From Hominiventricola filiformis (lineage in GTDB: Bacteria > Bacillota > Clostridia > Lachnospirales > Lachnospiraceae): a stretch of DNA of 64,000 nt. The notes below the pieces were generated by a model that worked only from the letters and a program-made list of their open reading frames with translations, searched no databases and had not been told where the DNA came from. A program made the translations under genes and the position numbers. Shown here piece by piece: positions 33,531 to 42,833 of this stretch (positions are counted from its first letter, which is position 1; each line of letters opens with the position of its first letter). Location: assembly GCF_020686965.1 (NCBI RefSeq), contig NZ_JAJEPS010000001.1, forward strand, positions 124,001-188,000, in the 5' to 3' direction.

Positions 33531-33989
33531 CTATGCTTTTCCGTCTACAATTTTCTTCAGTTCATCCATCACCGCTTCGGTGTCTTCCTGTGTACGGATG
33601 ACACACATAACCGTATCATCCCCTGCGACACAGCCAAGGATTTCCTTCCAGTTAATATTATCCAGTGCTGTTGCCAGTGCCATCGCCATGCCGGATACCG
33701 TCTTGATCACCAGAATATTCTGTGCGGAATCCATGGAAACAAAGGCTTCCCGTAAGATTCCCACATATTTTTCCGACATCTGATGCTGTACACCGTTTAA
33801 CAGCGCATATTTCTGTTTTCCATCTCTGGCCGGGACTTTGGAAAGCTTTAATTTTCTGATATCTCTGGACACCGTTGCCTGTGTCACCTGAAATCCTGCA
33901 TTTCTTAAATGTTCCGCCAGTTCATCCTGCGTCTCAATATCATACTGATTAATCAGTTCAATGATCTTCTCATGTCTCTTATCTTTCAT
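33531..33989 (-). CDS. argR: Arginine repressor ArgR
   Basis: Hexameric regulator of arginine metabolism, 152 residues. The winged helix covers about residues 1-70 (EKIIELINQYDIETQDELAE, VTQATVSRDIRKLKL), and the C-terminal oligomerisation/arginine-binding domain has GCVAGDDTVMCVIRT, with the Asp pair that binds arginine. Its position between nadK and recN is the conserved clostridial arrangement. Confidence 0.96.
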   Translation of the reverse strand: MKDKRHEKIIELINQYDIETQDELAEHLRNAGFQVTQATVSRDIRKLKLSKVPARDGKQKYALLNGVQHQMSEKYVGILREAFVSMDSAQNILVIKTVSGMAMALATALDNINWKEILGCVAGDDTVMCVIRTQEDTEAVMDELKKIVDGKA

Positions 33990-34019
33990 GACTTCTCTCT
34001 GCCGCCCTTTTTGTCTCCG

Positions 34020-34856
34020 TCATCGCCTGCTCAGCTTATCCCGGAGCACCTCCAGAAAGCTTACCTGGTTGATCTTGAGAATTTTTGTCACCTCACAGGA
34101 CTTGTGAATCTCCACATAATCTCCTGTCTTCAGTTCTTCACAGGTATCTCCGTCAAATGTCACGCAGGCCTCATCCGGCCCGTTTCTTCTTCCTTCCCCG
34201 ATTTCAATTCTGATCCGGTCATCCCCTGAAAACACAATACTTCTGGAATTCAGCGTATGCGGACAGATAGGTGTCAGCACCAGCATGGATGCTGTCGGTG
34301 ATACAATCGGGCCTCCTGCTGACAGGCTGTATCCGGTGGAACCGGTAGGTGTGGACACAATCATGCCATCTGCGGTAAAGGAATTCAAATACTCGTCATT
34401 GACATACACATCATAATTGACCACCCTGAGGTTGCCGCTTCGGTTCATCACAATATCATTAAGCGCCAGATCATGGAATGTCTGCTTTCCTTCCCTGTAG
34501 ACCGTTCCTTCCAGCATCATGCGGTTCTCTACGGTATAGCATCCTTCAATCAGCCGGTCCAGTGCCGACGTCACATTCTGTTCTTCAATCTCAGCGAGAT
34601 ATCCCAGATGTCCCAGATTAATTCCAAGAAACGGAATCTTTCTGCCTGCCAGATCTCTGGCTGCCCGGAGAAGAGTGCCGTCCCCTCCGAGTACCAGAAT
34701 GCCATCCACATCCTGCCCCACTTCCGGATCGTAGGAATCCTTTCCCTTCCGGATCAGACATTTCTGTCCGTGCGCAGTCAGATACTCTGCAATCTCTCCG
34801 GACAGTTTTATGCATTCTTCCTTATCACTGTTTGCAATAATGTAAAAAATTTTCAT
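34020..34856 (-). CDS. nadK: NAD kinase
   Basis: Makes NADP from NAD and ATP. The 278-residue protein shows the diagnostic GGDGTLLRAAR around residue 57, LGINLGHLGYLAEIE, and TPTGSTGYSLSAGGPIV with the NAD-binding SAGG. Full length. Part of the tlyA-nadK-argR-recN operon; 9 nt separate it from tlyA. Confidence 0.96.
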   Translation of the reverse strand: MKIFYIIANSDKEECIKLSGEIAEYLTAHGQKCLIRKGKDSYDPEVGQDVDGILVLGGDGTLLRAARDLAGRKIPFLGINLGHLGYLAEIEEQNVTSALDRLIEGCYTVENRMMLEGTVYREGKQTFHDLALNDIVMNRSGNLRVVNYDVYVNDEYLNSFTADGMIVSTPTGSTGYSLSAGGPIVSPTASMLVLTPICPHTLNSRSIVFSGDDRIRIEIGEGRRNGPDEACVTFDGDTCEELKTGDYVEIHKSCEVTKILKINQVSFLEVLRDKLSRR

Positions 34857-34865
34857 CTCTGTTCA

Positions 34866-35669
34866 CTACAGCGCCTGATGGGCCTGCTCCACAATTGCCT
34901 TCGGATCGACCGGCATGTTTTCGCAGGCAGTGCCTTCCTCATGATTCTTCAGATGAACCAGATATTCAATATTTCCTTCCGGTCCCTTAATGGGTGAAAA
35001 TTCCAGATTCAGAATCTGAAAACCAATGCCTGACGCATATGCCAGGATACGCTCCACCACTTCCAGGTGAACCGCTTTGTCTCTGACAACACCCTTCTTC
35101 CCAACCTGCTCTCTTCCTGCTTCAAACTGTGGTTTGATCAGGGCAACAATCTCTCCATCCGGAGTCAGAAGTGCTTTTACCGGCTCCAGTACCTTGGTCA
35201 GAGAAATAAATGCCACATCAATGGATGAGAACTCAATGGGCTCCGCTATCTGCTCTCTTGTCACATAACGGATATTGGTCTTTTCCATGCACACCACACG
35301 CTCATCCTGGCGCAGTTTCCATGCAAGCTGTCCGTTTCCCACATCCACTGCATAGACCTTTTTCGCTCCGTTCTGCAGCATGCAGTCGGTAAATCCGCCT
35401 GTGGAAGCACCTACATCCATGCATACTTTTCCTTCCAGTGTCACATCGAAATGGGTCATGGCCTTCTCAAGCTTCAGGCCACCGCGGCTTACATATTTCA
35501 GCGGACTGCCCTTGACTTCAATGACCACTTTCTCCGGAAATGAGGTTCCAGCCTTGTCTTCTCTCTGTCCATCTACGAATACTTCTCCGGCCATGATGAT
35601 TGCCTTGGCTTTTTCCCGGGACTCTGCAAGGCCCCGTTCTACCAGCAGCACATCCAGTCTTGTCTTCAT
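34866..35669 (-). CDS. tlyA: TlyA-family rRNA 2'-O-methyltransferase
   Basis: A 267-residue protein with an N-terminal S4 RNA-binding domain (about 1-60: RLDVLLVERGLAESREKAKA) and an FtsJ-type methyltransferase domain with SAM-binding VCMDVGASTGGFTDCMLQNG. Family members methylate 16S/23S rRNA cytidines and were once called hemolysins. It overlaps dxs by 4 nt (ATGA), giving translational coupling. Confidence 0.93.
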   Translation of the reverse strand: MKTRLDVLLVERGLAESREKAKAIIMAGEVFVDGQREDKAGTSFPEKVVIEVKGSPLKYVSRGGLKLEKAMTHFDVTLEGKVCMDVGASTGGFTDCMLQNGAKKVYAVDVGNGQLAWKLRQDERVVCMEKTNIRYVTREQIAEPIEFSSIDVAFISLTKVLEPVKALLTPDGEIVALIKPQFEAGREQVGKKGVVRDKAVHLEVVERILAYASGIGFQILNLEFSPIKGPEGNIEYLVHLKNHEEGTACENMPVDPKAIVEQAHQAL

Positions 35670-37549
35670 CTTCTGCCATCCTCCTTCGGACAGGTTACAT
35701 ATTTTTCAATAATCCGTTTGGTCACGGATTCTGCATCAATTCCTACTTCTTCATAGAGAAGCGCCACATTGCCATGCTCCACATATTCATCCGGCAGAGC
35801 AATCGTAAGAACATGTACCGGAATTTCCTGTTCCTGTACATAGTCGCGCACTTTCTCGCCATATCCGCCGCTTCTCACATTTTCTTCCATCGTCACGATC
35901 AGTCGATGGTCCTTTGCCAGCTCCTTTACCACATCCGTATCAATGGGTTTTACAAAACGTGCATTGACCAGCGTACAGCTGTAACCGATCTCTTTTAACC
36001 GATGGCGGACTACTTCTGCCGTCTTCACCATGCTGCCCACTGCCAGAAGCGCAATATCTTCCTCTTCGTAAAGGATCTCACTCTTACCGTAAACAATCGG
36101 GTGACGGAATTCCCGCAGACCGTCATAGGCCTCTCCTCTCGGATACCGAAGAGCAATCGGGCCGTCAAACTCCACGGCAAACTTCAGCATATCTGACAGC
36201 TCCCATTTATTCTTCGGAGCCATGATATGCATATTCGGGATGCTGGACAGATACGACAGGTCAAAAATTCCCTGATGAGTCTCACCGTCACTTCCTACCA
36301 GCCCCGCACGGTCAATGGCAAATACCACCGGCAGATTCTGAATACAGACATCATGGAGTACCTGGTCATATGCTCTCTGCAGGAAAGAAGAATAGACAGC
36401 AAAGATCGGGCGCATGCCTCCTGCTGCCAGTCCTGCTGCAAAAGTTACCGCATGTTCTTCCGCAATTCCCACATCGAAGAAACGCTCCGGGTAGATGTTT
36501 TTAAAACGTTTCAGACCCGTTCCATCCGGCATAGCCGCCGTAATTGCCACAACCTTCTCATTTCTCTGTCCCAGTTTTACCATACAGGTAGAAAATACAT
36601 CCTGATAGTTGGCCTTCTTCCGTTTATTTTTCGGAAGTCCTGTTTCGATATCAAATGGTTCTGCTCCGTGGAATCTGGCCGGATGCCGCTCCGCCGGTAC
36701 AAATCCTTTTCCTTTCTTAGTAAGTACATGGACAAGCACAGCGCCTTTGACGCGCTTTGCTTTCTTCAAAACTTCCTGTAGTTTATCAATATCATGGCCA
36801 TCCACAGGGCCTAAGTAGGTCACGCCCATATCCTCAAAGAACATTCCAGGAATAAAGAGCTGCTTCAAACCGCTCTTCGTCTTCTTTAGCTGATTTGCCA
36901 GATGATTTCCACCCGGAATCCGGTTTAAAGACTGCTCTACGCCACTCTTAAAATTCGTATATACTTCGTTGGTACGAAGACCGTTCAGGTACTCCGACAT
37001 TCCTCCGACATTTTCCGCAATGGACATATTATTATCATTAAGGATAATAATGAAATTCTTCTTCAGGCGGGATGCGTTATTCAATGCCTCATATGCCATG
37101 CCGCCGGTCAGAGCACCATCTCCGATCACGGAAATTACATGCTCATCGCCACCGCACAGGTCACGCGCAGCCACCAGACCGATCCCCGCAGAGATGGAAG
37201 TGGAACTGTGTCCGGTGTCAAAACAGTCACAGTCACTCTCTTTTCTCTTCGGAAATCCGCTCATGCCGCCATATTTTCGAAGTTCATCAAAGCCGCTTTT
37301 ACGTCCGGTCAGGAGCTTATGCGTGTAGGACTGATGGCCCACATCCCATACGACTTTATCCTTCGGAAAATCAAAACAAAGATGGAGTGCCATCGTAAGC
37401 TCCACCACTCCCAGGTTAGAAGCCAAATGTCCCCCGGTCTGACTGATCTTTGTAATCAGGAACTGCCGGATCTCTTCCGCCAGCTGCTCATATTCTTCCG
37501 GCGGAATCTTCTTAATATCATTTACCTGATTGATCTTTTCCAGTACCAT
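35666..37549 (-). CDS. dxs: 1-deoxy-D-xylulose-5-phosphate synthase
   Basis: First enzyme of the methylerythritol phosphate route to isoprenoids: pyruvate plus glyceraldehyde 3-phosphate. The 627 residues match the family. The ThDP motif begins at GDGALTGGMAYEALNNAS and ends in ILNDNNMSIAEN; the pyrimidine domain has GIAEEHAVTFAAGLA and DRAGLVGSDGETHQG. It follows ispA by 12 nt, so precursor and prenyl synthesis are co-expressed. Confidence 0.97.
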   Translation of the reverse strand: MVLEKINQVNDIKKIPPEEYEQLAEEIRQFLITKISQTGGHLASNLGVVELTMALHLCFDFPKDKVVWDVGHQSYTHKLLTGRKSGFDELRKYGGMSGFPKRKESDCDCFDTGHSSTSISAGIGLVAARDLCGGDEHVISVIGDGALTGGMAYEALNNASRLKKNFIIILNDNNMSIAENVGGMSEYLNGLRTNEVYTNFKSGVEQSLNRIPGGNHLANQLKKTKSGLKQLFIPGMFFEDMGVTYLGPVDGHDIDKLQEVLKKAKRVKGAVLVHVLTKKGKGFVPAERHPARFHGAEPFDIETGLPKNKRKKANYQDVFSTCMVKLGQRNEKVVAITAAMPDGTGLKRFKNIYPERFFDVGIAEEHAVTFAAGLAAGGMRPIFAVYSSFLQRAYDQVLHDVCIQNLPVVFAIDRAGLVGSDGETHQGIFDLSYLSSIPNMHIMAPKNKWELSDMLKFAVEFDGPIALRYPRGEAYDGLREFRHPIVYGKSEILYEEEDIALLAVGSMVKTAEVVRHRLKEIGYSCTLVNARFVKPIDTDVVKELAKDHRLIVTMEENVRSGGYGEKVRDYVQEQEIPVHVLTIALPDEYVEHGNVALLYEEVGIDAESVTKRIIEKYVTCPKEDGRR

Positions 37550-37561
37550 TCTTTATCCCCT

Positions 37562-38449
37562 TTATTTTTCTCTGTAAATCAGAGACTTTATCAGTTCCAG
37601 CAGAAACTCATTTTCATACGGAAGTGCTTTCAGATGCTCAATGGCCCTTTCAGAAATCTCCTCCACATCCTTCGACGCCTGCTCAAGTCCATGAATCGTC
37701 ACATAGGTAGTCTTCTCATTCCGGTCATCGCTGTTGATCGGTTTTCCCAATGTCTCCAGTGTACTGGTCACGTCGAGAATATCATCCCGGATCTGAAATG
37801 CCAGTCCTACATCGGAAGCGATCTTCTCAACAGCTTCCACTTCCTCATCCGACGCGCCTGCCAGCACAGCCCCCACCATCATGGATGCCTCCAGAAGCGC
37901 ACCTGTCTTCAGCTCATAGATAAAATCCAGCTCCTCCTGGTCGATGGCTCTGCCTGTAGACTGTACATCCACCACCTGTCCGCCAATCATACCATAGATA
38001 CCTGCTTTTCTTCCAATGATTCGCAGTGCCTTCGCCACTCTCTCCGGATCCTCTCCACAGTCAAATGCTGTCATGGCAGTCTCAAACGCATAGTTCAGAA
38101 GACCGTCACCGGCCAGCACACCCATAGCATGTCCGTATTTCGCATGAGTTGTCAGTTTTCCTCTCCGATACTGGTCATTGTCCATGGCTGGAAGATCATC
38201 ATGTACAAGAGAATAAGTGTGTACCATCTCGATAGCTGCCATCAGCGGAAGAATCACTCTTCCGGTACCGCCGAACATCCGGTATGTCTCATGCATCAGA
38301 AGCGGACGGAGTCTCTTGCCTCCTGCCATGACGCTGTAATTCATGGCTTCCATAATTGCTTTCTGTGTGCCGCTCTCCTCCGGCAGAAATGTCTTTACTA
38401 CATTTTCTGTCCATGCTGTTCTATCTGCCAGTTCCTCATGAAAATTCAT
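37562..38449 (-). CDS. ispA: Polyprenyl synthetase (farnesyl/geranyl diphosphate synthase)
   Basis: A 295-residue short-chain trans-prenyltransferase. The first aspartate-rich motif is HDDLPAMDND and the second RDDILD; GGKRLRPLL near residue 50 is also conserved. AGGAGGGA nine bases upstream favours the ATG at 38449 over one at 38467. It overlaps xseB, a classic xseB-ispA coupling, and feeds undecaprenyl and quinone synthesis. Confidence 0.95.
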   Translation of the reverse strand: MNFHEELADRTAWTENVVKTFLPEESGTQKAIMEAMNYSVMAGGKRLRPLLMHETYRMFGGTGRVILPLMAAIEMVHTYSLVHDDLPAMDNDQYRRGKLTTHAKYGHAMGVLAGDGLLNYAFETAMTAFDCGEDPERVAKALRIIGRKAGIYGMIGGQVVDVQSTGRAIDQEELDFIYELKTGALLEASMMVGAVLAGASDEEVEAVEKIASDVGLAFQIRDDILDVTSTLETLGKPINSDDRNEKTTYVTIHGLEQASKDVEEISERAIEHLKALPYENEFLLELIKSLIYREK

Positions 38450-38657
38450 GGGTATGTCCCTCCTCATCTATCTGAAGCATCTGCTTCTCCACATGATCAA
38501 TATTTTCACTGCATTTTTTCAGGAGTTTCATCCCCTGCTCATACAAAGCAAAGGATTCCTCCAGAGAAACGTCTCTGTCCTGAAGCCGTTCCAGAAGAAG
38601 CTCTATCTGATCGAAGGCCTCTTCCAAACGGAATTTATCTTCCATCTTCTCTGCCAT
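38436..38657 (-). CDS. xseB: Exodeoxyribonuclease VII small subunit
   Basis: A 73-residue helical subunit. The pattern FDQIELLLERLQDRDVSLEE, then SFALYEQGMKLLKKC, is the XseB signature. AAAGGA upstream supports the ATG at 38657; a longer frame begins ten codons earlier without a site. It overlaps both xseA (23 nt) and ispA (14 nt). Confidence 0.95.
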   Translation of the reverse strand: MAEKMEDKFRLEEAFDQIELLLERLQDRDVSLEESFALYEQGMKLLKKCSENIDHVEKQMLQIDEEGHTHEFS

Positions 38658-39882
38658 CTGATTCCTTTCTGCCCGAACCGGACGCATATACCGCAGTCGT
38701 CTTCGCTGCCACCACTCCGTCTGCCAGATGAATTTTCAGCATTTTTCCGGGTGCCGTCTGTGAAATACCGGTCAGGGCACGCCCTGTCTCGTCTTCTATA
38801 TAGGAATACCCCTGCTGAAGTTTTTTAAGCGGTGACATACCGTCCAGCCGTTCTGCATACAGCGCTGCCGTATGCTTCCGTTCGATAAGTTTCTGCTCCA
38901 TGGTCCTTCTTAGCCTGTCCTCCAGATCTGCCGCATGCTGTTTTTTCTCTCGCAGCTGGTATTCAGGACTTGCCTGCTGAAGCCGCAGCCTTAAAAACTC
39001 TGCTTTCTGTCTGCACTGCAGTATTTTCTGTTCCACACGGTCCGCCAGCTGATTCCGATACAGCTCCAGTCCGCTCATCAGCTGCCGGTATTCGACAACA
39101 GCCAGTTCTGCCGCCGCTGATGGAGTCGGTGCACGGCGATCCGACACCAGGTCTGCAATGGTCGTGTCCGTCTCATGCCCGACTGCTGATATCACAGGTG
39201 TCCGGCATTCAAAAATGGCACGCGCCACTTTTTCTTCATTAAATGCCCAGAGATCCTCAATAGAGCCGCCGCCGCGGCCTACAATCATCACATCCACGCC
39301 ATATTCATCCAGCGTGCGGATGCCCTGTACGATACTGTCCGCCGCATTTTCTCCCTGCACCAGTGCCGGATAAAGGATCAGCTGCACAAACGGATTTCTC
39401 CGGCGGGTAATATTCATAATATCCCGGACAGCGGCTCCCGTGGGTGCTGTCACCACACCTATCTTCCGGCTGTACAACGGAATGGGCTGCTTGAACTCCG
39501 GGGCGAACATGCCCATCTCTTCCAGTTCTTTCTTCAGTCTCTCATAACGAAGGTAAAGATCGCCTTCTCCGTCGGGTACAATTTCTTTCGCATATAGCTG
39601 ATATCTTCCGTCCCGCTCATAGACGCTGACTGCACCCAGTACGATGACTTTCTGACCTTCCTGCATCCGAAAGTGAAGCCCTTTTACCCGGTCACCTGCA
39701 AACATGACGCAGGCAATGGCTCCGCTCTCATCCTTCAGTGAAAAATAAATATGTCCGGACGTATGGTATTTACAGTTGGATACCTCGCCCTTCACATAGA
39801 TTCTTGCCAGCATGAAATCCTGGGTAAACATATTTTTAATATACCGGTTGACCTGCGCCACCGAATATACATTTTTTGCCAT
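38635..39882 (-). CDS. xseA: Exodeoxyribonuclease VII large subunit
   Basis: Catalytic subunit of a single-strand-specific exonuclease, 415 residues. N-terminal OB fold (about 1-100: YSVAQVNRYIKNMF, VKGEVSNCKYHTSGHIYFSL), then the catalytic domain with IGVVTAPTGAAVRDI, VGRGGGSIEDLWAFN and the strongly conserved SAVGHETDTTIADLVSD (cut). A C-terminal coiled coil follows. It stands between nusB and xseB as in most Clostridia. Confidence 0.96.
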   Translation of the reverse strand: MAKNVYSVAQVNRYIKNMFTQDFMLARIYVKGEVSNCKYHTSGHIYFSLKDESGAIACVMFAGDRVKGLHFRMQEGQKVIVLGAVSVYERDGRYQLYAKEIVPDGEGDLYLRYERLKKELEEMGMFAPEFKQPIPLYSRKIGVVTAPTGAAVRDIMNITRRRNPFVQLILYPALVQGENAADSIVQGIRTLDEYGVDVMIVGRGGGSIEDLWAFNEEKVARAIFECRTPVISAVGHETDTTIADLVSDRRAPTPSAAAELAVVEYRQLMSGLELYRNQLADRVEQKILQCRQKAEFLRLRLQQASPEYQLREKKQHAADLEDRLRRTMEQKLIERKHTAALYAERLDGMSPLKKLQQGYSYIEDETGRALTGISQTAPGKMLKIHLADGVVAAKTTAVYASGSGRKESDGREDGR

Positions 39883-39919
39883 ATTGCCTTACTCCCCGGC
39901 ATCCTGCTGCCGGCATTCT

Positions 39920-40330
39920 TTATTTTCCGGCAATCTTTGCCAGCACGCCGTTGATAAACGCCGGTGACTCGTCTCCGCCGAATTTTTTGGAAAGCTCCAC
40001 TGCCTCGTTGATGGCTACTTTCTCCGGAATATCTTCATCAAACTTCATCTCATATACCGCAAGGCGCAAAATCGTCAGATCCACACGTCCCATGCGTGAA
40101 GTCTTCCATCCTTTTGCAGATGCATTCAACATCTCGTCAATCTCCGGGATTTTCTCCACAATCTTCTTATATTTCTCAGTAATATAGGTCTCATCCTTTT
40201 CTGCCAGAGTCTCTTCCTCCCTGACTCCGTCAAAATACATGCTCACCTGCTCGTCCATCTCTTCACTGCTGTTGAACTCCACGCGAAAAAGCAACTGGAA
40301 CACGTGCTCTCTTAATTCTCGTCTCTTCAT
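39920..40330 (-). CDS. nusB: Transcription antitermination factor NusB
   Basis: All-helical RNA-binding protein of 136 residues used for rRNA antitermination. The start RRELREHVFQLLFRVEF and the C-terminal PEKVAINEAVELSKKFGGDE are the family signatures. It heads the nusB-xseA-xseB-ispA block. Confidence 0.95.
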   Translation of the reverse strand: MKRRELREHVFQLLFRVEFNSSEEMDEQVSMYFDGVREEETLAEKDETYITEKYKKIVEKIPEIDEMLNASAKGWKTSRMGRVDLTILRLAVYEMKFDEDIPEKVAINEAVELSKKFGGDESPAFINGVLAKIAGK

Positions 40331-40348
40331 CTATATCCTCCATGATAT

Positions 40349-40391
40349 AAGGGACTGCCGCGGAATACGATCTTTCCCGCAGCAGTCCCTT
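40349..40391 (-). terminator. Hairpin between the Asp23 gene and nusB
   Basis: AAGGGACTGC (40349-40358) pairs with GCAGTCCCTT (40382-40391), with an inner GCGG/CCGC stem. No U-run follows on the minus strand, so it may slow or only partly end transcription before nusB. Confidence 0.5.
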
Positions 40392-40408
40392 CTCTTTCAA
40401 AAGTTCTC

Positions 40409-40783
40409 TTACTCCAGTGCTACACCGGCTACACGTACATTTACTTCAGATACATTCATTCCGGTCATGCTCTCAATGGCTGATTTTACTTTTTCCTGAA
40501 CTGCACCGGACACTGCCAGAATATTCGCCTCGAATTTCAGAATCAGTGTCAGATCTACCTTTACATCCGTGTCTGTCACTTCTACTTTCACGCCCTTGGA
40601 CAGGCTCTTCATTCCCATCTTGGCTACCAGTTCATTTTTAATATTTCCTGCCATGGATGCAACACCCTTGACTTCAGTTGCTGCCATTCCGGCAATGATT
40701 GCTACTACTTCATCTGCAATCTGCACTGTACCTTTCTCTGCGTCCTCCTGGAGAACATGGGTGGCTCTGTCTAATTTTTCCAT
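40409..40783 (-). CDS. Asp23/Gls24 family envelope stress response protein
   Basis: A 124-residue protein of the Asp23 (DUF322) family, often encoded just before nusB. Features are VQIADEVVAIIAGMAATEVKGVAS (cut) and VKVDLTLILKFEANI, then VNVRVAGVAL at the end. AGGAGG places the start at 40783. The family is linked to cell-envelope homeostasis at the membrane; the molecular role is not established. Confidence 0.92.
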   Translation of the reverse strand: MEKLDRATHVLQEDAEKGTVQIADEVVAIIAGMAATEVKGVASMAGNIKNELVAKMGMKSLSKGVKVEVTDTDVKVDLTLILKFEANILAVSGAVQEKVKSAIESMTGMNVSEVNVRVAGVALE

Positions 40784-40855
40784 ACCGGCACCTCCTAAAA
40801 AACCATACCTTTCAGTTAAGTATACCAAAACTTGTTCCCTTTGAAAAGGGGCAAA

Positions 40856-42436
40856 TTAGCGTCCGAATTCGCTTAATTCCAAGCCCGGATTGCGGTCCAT
40901 GGTCATGCCGATACTCCAGCTGTTAACCCACAGAAGAAGCGGACGGCCTTTCAAATCCTTAATCTTCTTCATATCGGAAGTCCCACTGATCTTATCAAGA
41001 TCAATCTCCCGGTTCTCAATCCAGCGAATATGCTCATATGGCAGATTTTCCAGACGGATCTCTACATTATATTCATTGTTCAGACGATATTTTAATACGT
41101 CAAACTGCAGCACCCCGACCACACCGACAATGATCTCTTCCATACCGGTGTTGTATTCCTGGAAGATCTGGATGGCACCTTCCTGGGCGATCTGCTCGAT
41201 TCCTTTGACGAACTGCTTTCTCTTCATGGTATCCACCTGACGCACGCGTGCGAAATGCTCCGGTGCAAAAGTCGGGATACCCTCATACTGAATCTTGTGT
41301 CCTGCCATGCAGACCGTATCTCCGATGGAGAAAATGCCCGGATCGAAAAGTCCGATAATATCTCCTGCATAAGCCTCTTCCACGATCTTACGATCCTGTG
41401 CCATCATCTGCTGCGGCTGGGACAGACGGATCTTCTTTCCTTCCTGCACATGGAGCACTTCCATGCCTGCCTCAAACTTACCGGAGCAGATACGCATGAA
41501 TGCAATACGGTCTCTGTGTGCTTTATTCATATTTGCCTGAATCTTGAAAATAAACCCGGAAAATTCTTCTTCCACCGGGTCAATAAGTCCCACATCTGCT
41601 TTTCTCGGAAGCGGCGGAGTCGTCATCTTCAGGAAATGTTTCAGAAAAATCTCCACACCGAAGTTGGTCAGTGCAGAACCGAAGAATACCGGAGAGAGTT
41701 CGCCCTTATCTACCAGTTCCTGATCAAACTCTGCACTCGCACCGTCCAGCAGCTCGATCTCATCTGCCAGCTGATCTCTCTGACCCGGGAGCAGTACACT
41801 GTCCGCCTCATCAAGGGTCAGTACCTGATCTTCTCCTTCTTTGGTACCCTTCTCAGTGTCGGAGAATACATGGATCTTCTCGGTGGCACGGTCGTACACA
41901 CCTTTGAATTCCTTACCGGAACCGATAGGCCAGTTGATCGGGCAGGTGGCAATACCGAGCTCTTTCTCGATATCATCCAACAGTTCAAAAGTATCCATGG
42001 CGTCACGGTCCATTTTATTAATGAACGTAAAAATCGGGATATGTCTCATGACACAGACTTTAAACAGTTTTCTGGTCTGCGCCTCGACACCCTTGGATCC
42101 GTCAATGACCATGACCGCAGAATCTGCAGCCATCAGGGTACGATAGGTATCCTCAGAGAAATCCTGATGTCCCGGTGTATCCAGAATGTTGATACAGTAA
42201 TTATCATAATTGAACTGCAGTACGGAAGAGGTAACAGAAATACCTCTCTCCTTCTCGATCTCCATCCAGTCGGAAACTGCATGTCTTGCGGTTGCTTTTC
42301 CTTTTACGGAACCTGCCAGATTGATGGCTCCTCCATATAACAGAAACTTCTCTGTCAGTGTTGTTTTACCCGCATCCGGGTGGGAGATAATTGCAAATGT
42401 TCTCCGCTTCTCTATCTCTTTACGTAAATCTGCCAC
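40856..42436 (-). CDS. prfC: Peptide chain release factor 3
   Basis: GTPase that recycles RF1/RF2 after termination, 526 residues. G1 is SHPDAGKTTLTE, G3 DTPGHQDF, G4 NKMD. GSVKGKATARHAVSDWMEIE (cut before the end) is typical of RF3 as opposed to EF-G. Full length. RF3 is not universal in Firmicutes, but is common in this family. It follows the Nif11-like gene by 72 nt. Confidence 0.95.
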   Translation of the reverse strand: MADLRKEIEKRRTFAIISHPDAGKTTLTEKFLLYGGAINLAGSVKGKATARHAVSDWMEIEKERGISVTSSVLQFNYDNYCINILDTPGHQDFSEDTYRTLMAADSAVMVIDGSKGVEAQTRKLFKVCVMRHIPIFTFINKMDRDAMDTFELLDDIEKELGIATCPINWPIGSGKEFKGVYDRATEKIHVFSDTEKGTKEGEDQVLTLDEADSVLLPGQRDQLADEIELLDGASAEFDQELVDKGELSPVFFGSALTNFGVEIFLKHFLKMTTPPLPRKADVGLIDPVEEEFSGFIFKIQANMNKAHRDRIAFMRICSGKFEAGMEVLHVQEGKKIRLSQPQQMMAQDRKIVEEAYAGDIIGLFDPGIFSIGDTVCMAGHKIQYEGIPTFAPEHFARVRQVDTMKRKQFVKGIEQIAQEGAIQIFQEYNTGMEEIIVGVVGVLQFDVLKYRLNNEYNVEIRLENLPYEHIRWIENREIDLDKISGTSDMKKIKDLKGRPLLLWVNSWSIGMTMDRNPGLELSEFGR

Positions 42437-42508
42437 GTATCATTCCTCCAGTGCATAATCCACTTTAGTATAGGGCAGGGTTGTACGCGTGTCAAGGGTT
42501 CATTACTC

Positions 42509-42787
42509 TTAAAGCCCTGCAAAGAACAGTTCGTAGAAATCATCCTCGCCCTCCAGCATCGGGGAGTTCTCTCCGCCGCCGTTGGTGCTTCGACGCATGG
42601 CCGCATAGGCTTCTTCTCCGGCAGTGATGAGATCCATCTCATAAATCTCATACCCCAGCTCCCGGCACTTTCTGCAGAATGCCGCAAAAGGCTGGTCTTC
42701 CTTTCGGGTTGCCAGCAGTGCTTCCTTCAGTTTCGGATCATGAAGTGCTTTCTGTTTCAGTTCGTCCAACATTTCTGCAATTGCCAT
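42509..42787 (-). CDS. Nif11-like small protein
   Basis: A 92-residue protein of unknown function. Residues about 5-55 (LKQKALHDPKLKEALLATR, then FAAFCRKCRELGYEIYEMDL) resemble the Nif11 domain, which serves as leader region for some ribosomal peptide precursors. The tail has a Gly-Gly-Gly stretch followed by an acidic, aromatic end (DDFYELFFAGL). No peptide-modifying enzyme or peptidase transporter lies nearby, so a stand-alone role is just as likely. GGAGG precedes the ATG. Confidence 0.7.
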   Translation of the reverse strand: MAIAEMLDELKQKALHDPKLKEALLATRKEDQPFAAFCRKCRELGYEIYEMDLITAGEEAYAAMRRSTNGGGENSPMLEGEDDFYELFFAGL

Positions 42788-42833
42788 ACATCGTACCTCC
42801 CTACGGTTCCCGAAGCGGGATATTTTTTCTTCC

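Noticed and set aside
37139..38731. A 530-codon plus-strand frame opposite dxs, ispA and xseB
   Set aside because: Spans several well-identified minus-strand genes, is His/Cys/Ser-rich with no domain and no start signal.
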